Shown here: one piece after another, positions 23,924-24,809 of the stretch
Numbering within the stretch: the first letter of the stretch is position 1
Layout: every line of letters starts with the position of its first letter
Source of the DNA: Massilia sp.
GTDB lineage: Bacteria; Pseudomonadota; Gammaproteobacteria; Burkholderiales; Burkholderiaceae_D
Assembly (NCBI GenBank): GCA_028291845.1
Contig: JAQGNM010000565.1
Coordinates: 1 to 24,809 of the forward strand
Reading direction: 5' to 3'
DNA: 24,809 nucleotides
Translations under genes and position numbers: made by a program
The notes under the pieces: model-generated
Told to the model about the DNA's origin: nothing
Seen by the model: the letters and a program-made list of their open reading frames with translations, nothing else
The model's database searches: none

Positions 23924-23948
23924 AGCCGCCGCGGATGCGCCGGCGGCT
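23924..23948 (-). promoter_or_regulatory. GC-rich hairpin spanning the stop codon of the edge LicD gene
   Basis: AGCCGCC and GGCGGCT arms (23924-23930 and 23942-23948) form a 7-bp stem that includes the first two bases of the stop codon, with further pairing possible in the loop. The minus strand then runs into AT-rich sequence but without a clean T run. It could act as a partial terminator or an mRNA-processing or stability element between the first and second genes of this operon segment. Confidence 0.4.
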
Positions 23949-24809
23949 ATGTCTGCCCGGCTTCTATGCCAGCGAGAAATTCCTTCTCGCCATGGGCACG
24001 CAGATAGGCCAGGTAGCGCGGTGTACGGTCGGCGTAGCGATTTTCAATCAGCAAGCGGTAAGTGTAAATAGCCATCTCATCGTGATTGACGATTTCGGCG
24101 TTCGGCGTGTCGAAGGCGCTGTCGAATTGCTTGACCTCGATGCGCCAGTCGCCGTAGTTTTCCGTCAGGTAGGTGTCGTAATCTTCCGGCACCAGGAAGT
24201 CGCGCCCCAGGAAGCGGCGCGAGGTGAGCGTGAAGGGCCGGTTGTGCCAGCGGATCTTGACGCCGCCATGCCAGTACGAATCGGCTTGGCGGTAATGGTA
24301 GAACACGTCGATGGCGGTGCCGTTCACGTGGCGCACCCGCACCAGTTCGGCCGAGCGCGAAGCCTGCAGGCGAAACAGGCCGCAGCCTTGCAGCGCCGCC
24401 AGCAGCGCCGGGCGCGGCACGTCTTCCCATATGCCGACATCGACATCCTTGTCGTGTCCCAGCAGGCGCCCTTCGCGCATGCAGCCGAGCAAGGTGCCGC
24501 TGACCAGGAACATGGCGATGCCGGCATCGCTCAGCACGCGGTTGAGATCGTCGAGGGCACGCGCGGCGTTGCTGACCGTCAGAACAGCGCGCTTGCCGAT
24601 CGCCTTGTGGCGGCGCGCGCCGCCGCGGGTGATTTTAAGAAACGATTCGCGCATCAGGCTGCGCGCGCGGGCGTGGTCGCCGCAGCGCAGCGCCCCCACC
24701 GCAAGGTATTCGTTGGTGTCGGCATGCCACAAGGGCGCCTTGCCGGCCAGTTGGGCGCGCTGATGATTGTCCATCAGGCGGGCGAAATCCGCGGACGTCT
24801 GCACCAGCT
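23947..24809 (-). CDS. LicD-family phospho-transferase, 5' end beyond window
   Basis: This LicD-family protein probably transfers a phospho-alcohol from a CDP-activated donor to the capsule glycan. The reading frame is open to the right edge. A GTG at 24804 could be a start, but no Shine-Dalgarno is visible and the first 60 residues look like the end of a helical, TPR-like region (NEYLAVGALRCGDHARARSL), so the gene probably continues upstream. Numbering from that GTG, the LicD core has MFLVSGTLLGCMREGRLLG (98-116), KDVDVG (119-124) with D120 and D122 as metal ligands, TAIDVFYH (163-170, D166) and the C-terminal signature FLVPEDYDTYLTENYGDW (203-220). The first acidic position is KD rather than the common DD. 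Sixty-seven bases separate it from the next gene. Confidence 0.85.
   Translation of the reverse strand, partial: LVQTSADFARLMDNHQRAQLAGKAPLWHADTNEYLAVGALRCGDHARARSLMRESFLKITRGGARRHKAIGKRAVLTVSNAARALDDLNRVLSDAGIAMFLVSGTLLGCMREGRLLGHDKDVDVGIWEDVPRPALLAALQGCGLFRLQASRSAELVRVRHVNGTAIDVFYHYRQADSYWHGGVKIRWHNRPFTLTSRRFLGRDFLVPEDYDTYLTENYGDWRIEVKQFDSAFDTPNAEIVNHDEMAIYTYRLLIENRYADRTPRYLAYLRAHGEKEFLAGIEAGQT

Overview
The window looks like a chromosomal surface-polysaccharide region of a GC-rich beta-proteobacterium. The best guess is an Oxalobacteraceae-type organism (Massilia/Duganella/Janthinobacterium group), inferred from base composition, the protein families and their order; no rRNA or other taxonomic marker is present. 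There are 17 credible protein genes, and the genes at both window edges are incomplete. No tRNA, rRNA, CRISPR array or transposase was seen.

Region A (1-7480, minus strand) is a Wzx/Wzy-type exopolysaccharide operon. In transcription order it encodes an outer-membrane export protein with SLBB domains, a Wzz-like co-polymerase without a kinase domain, a Wzx flippase, a Wzy polymerase and a GT4 glycosyltransferase cut by the window edge. The last three genes overlap one another and are visibly AT-richer than their surroundings, as is usual for the exchangeable, structure-specific part of such loci. A plausible sigma70 promoter lies at 7527-7554.

Region B (7700-12389) is a spacer between two polysaccharide operons. 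It holds rsuA (16S rRNA pseudouridine synthase, minus strand), a small unknown soluble protein (plus), a gene-free stretch of about 540 bases with hairpins and one good promoter, a lipoprotein with a long Thr-Thr-Pro tract, a strong rho-independent terminator, and an outer-membrane beta-barrel protein.

Region C (12418-24809, minus strand) is a tightly packed nine-gene operon that enters from the right edge. In transcription order it encodes a LicD-family transferase (partial), a 953-residue TPR/LicD-like/CDP-glycerol glycerophosphotransferase fusion, a second short CDP-glycerol glycerophosphotransferase, a TPR-LicD fusion, a TagD-like glycerol-3-phosphate cytidylyltransferase, a CatB-type O-acetyltransferase, GpsA, a Tat-exported PhoD phosphodiesterase/phosphatase, and KpsC. 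The set reads as a pathway: GpsA makes sn-glycerol-3-phosphate, the TagD-like enzyme activates it to CDP-glycerol, the two TagF/TagB-like and two or three LicD-like modules transfer glycerol-phosphate (or a related phospho-polyol), the acetyltransferase decorates the polymer, PhoD could trim it outside the cytoplasm, and KpsC builds the poly-Kdo linker used by ABC-exported capsules. The main inference is a teichoic-acid-like, KpsC-linked capsule in a Gram-negative bacterium, made with unusual TPR-fused transferases and carrying its own candidate hydrolase. KpsS and the KpsMTDE exporter are not in the window.
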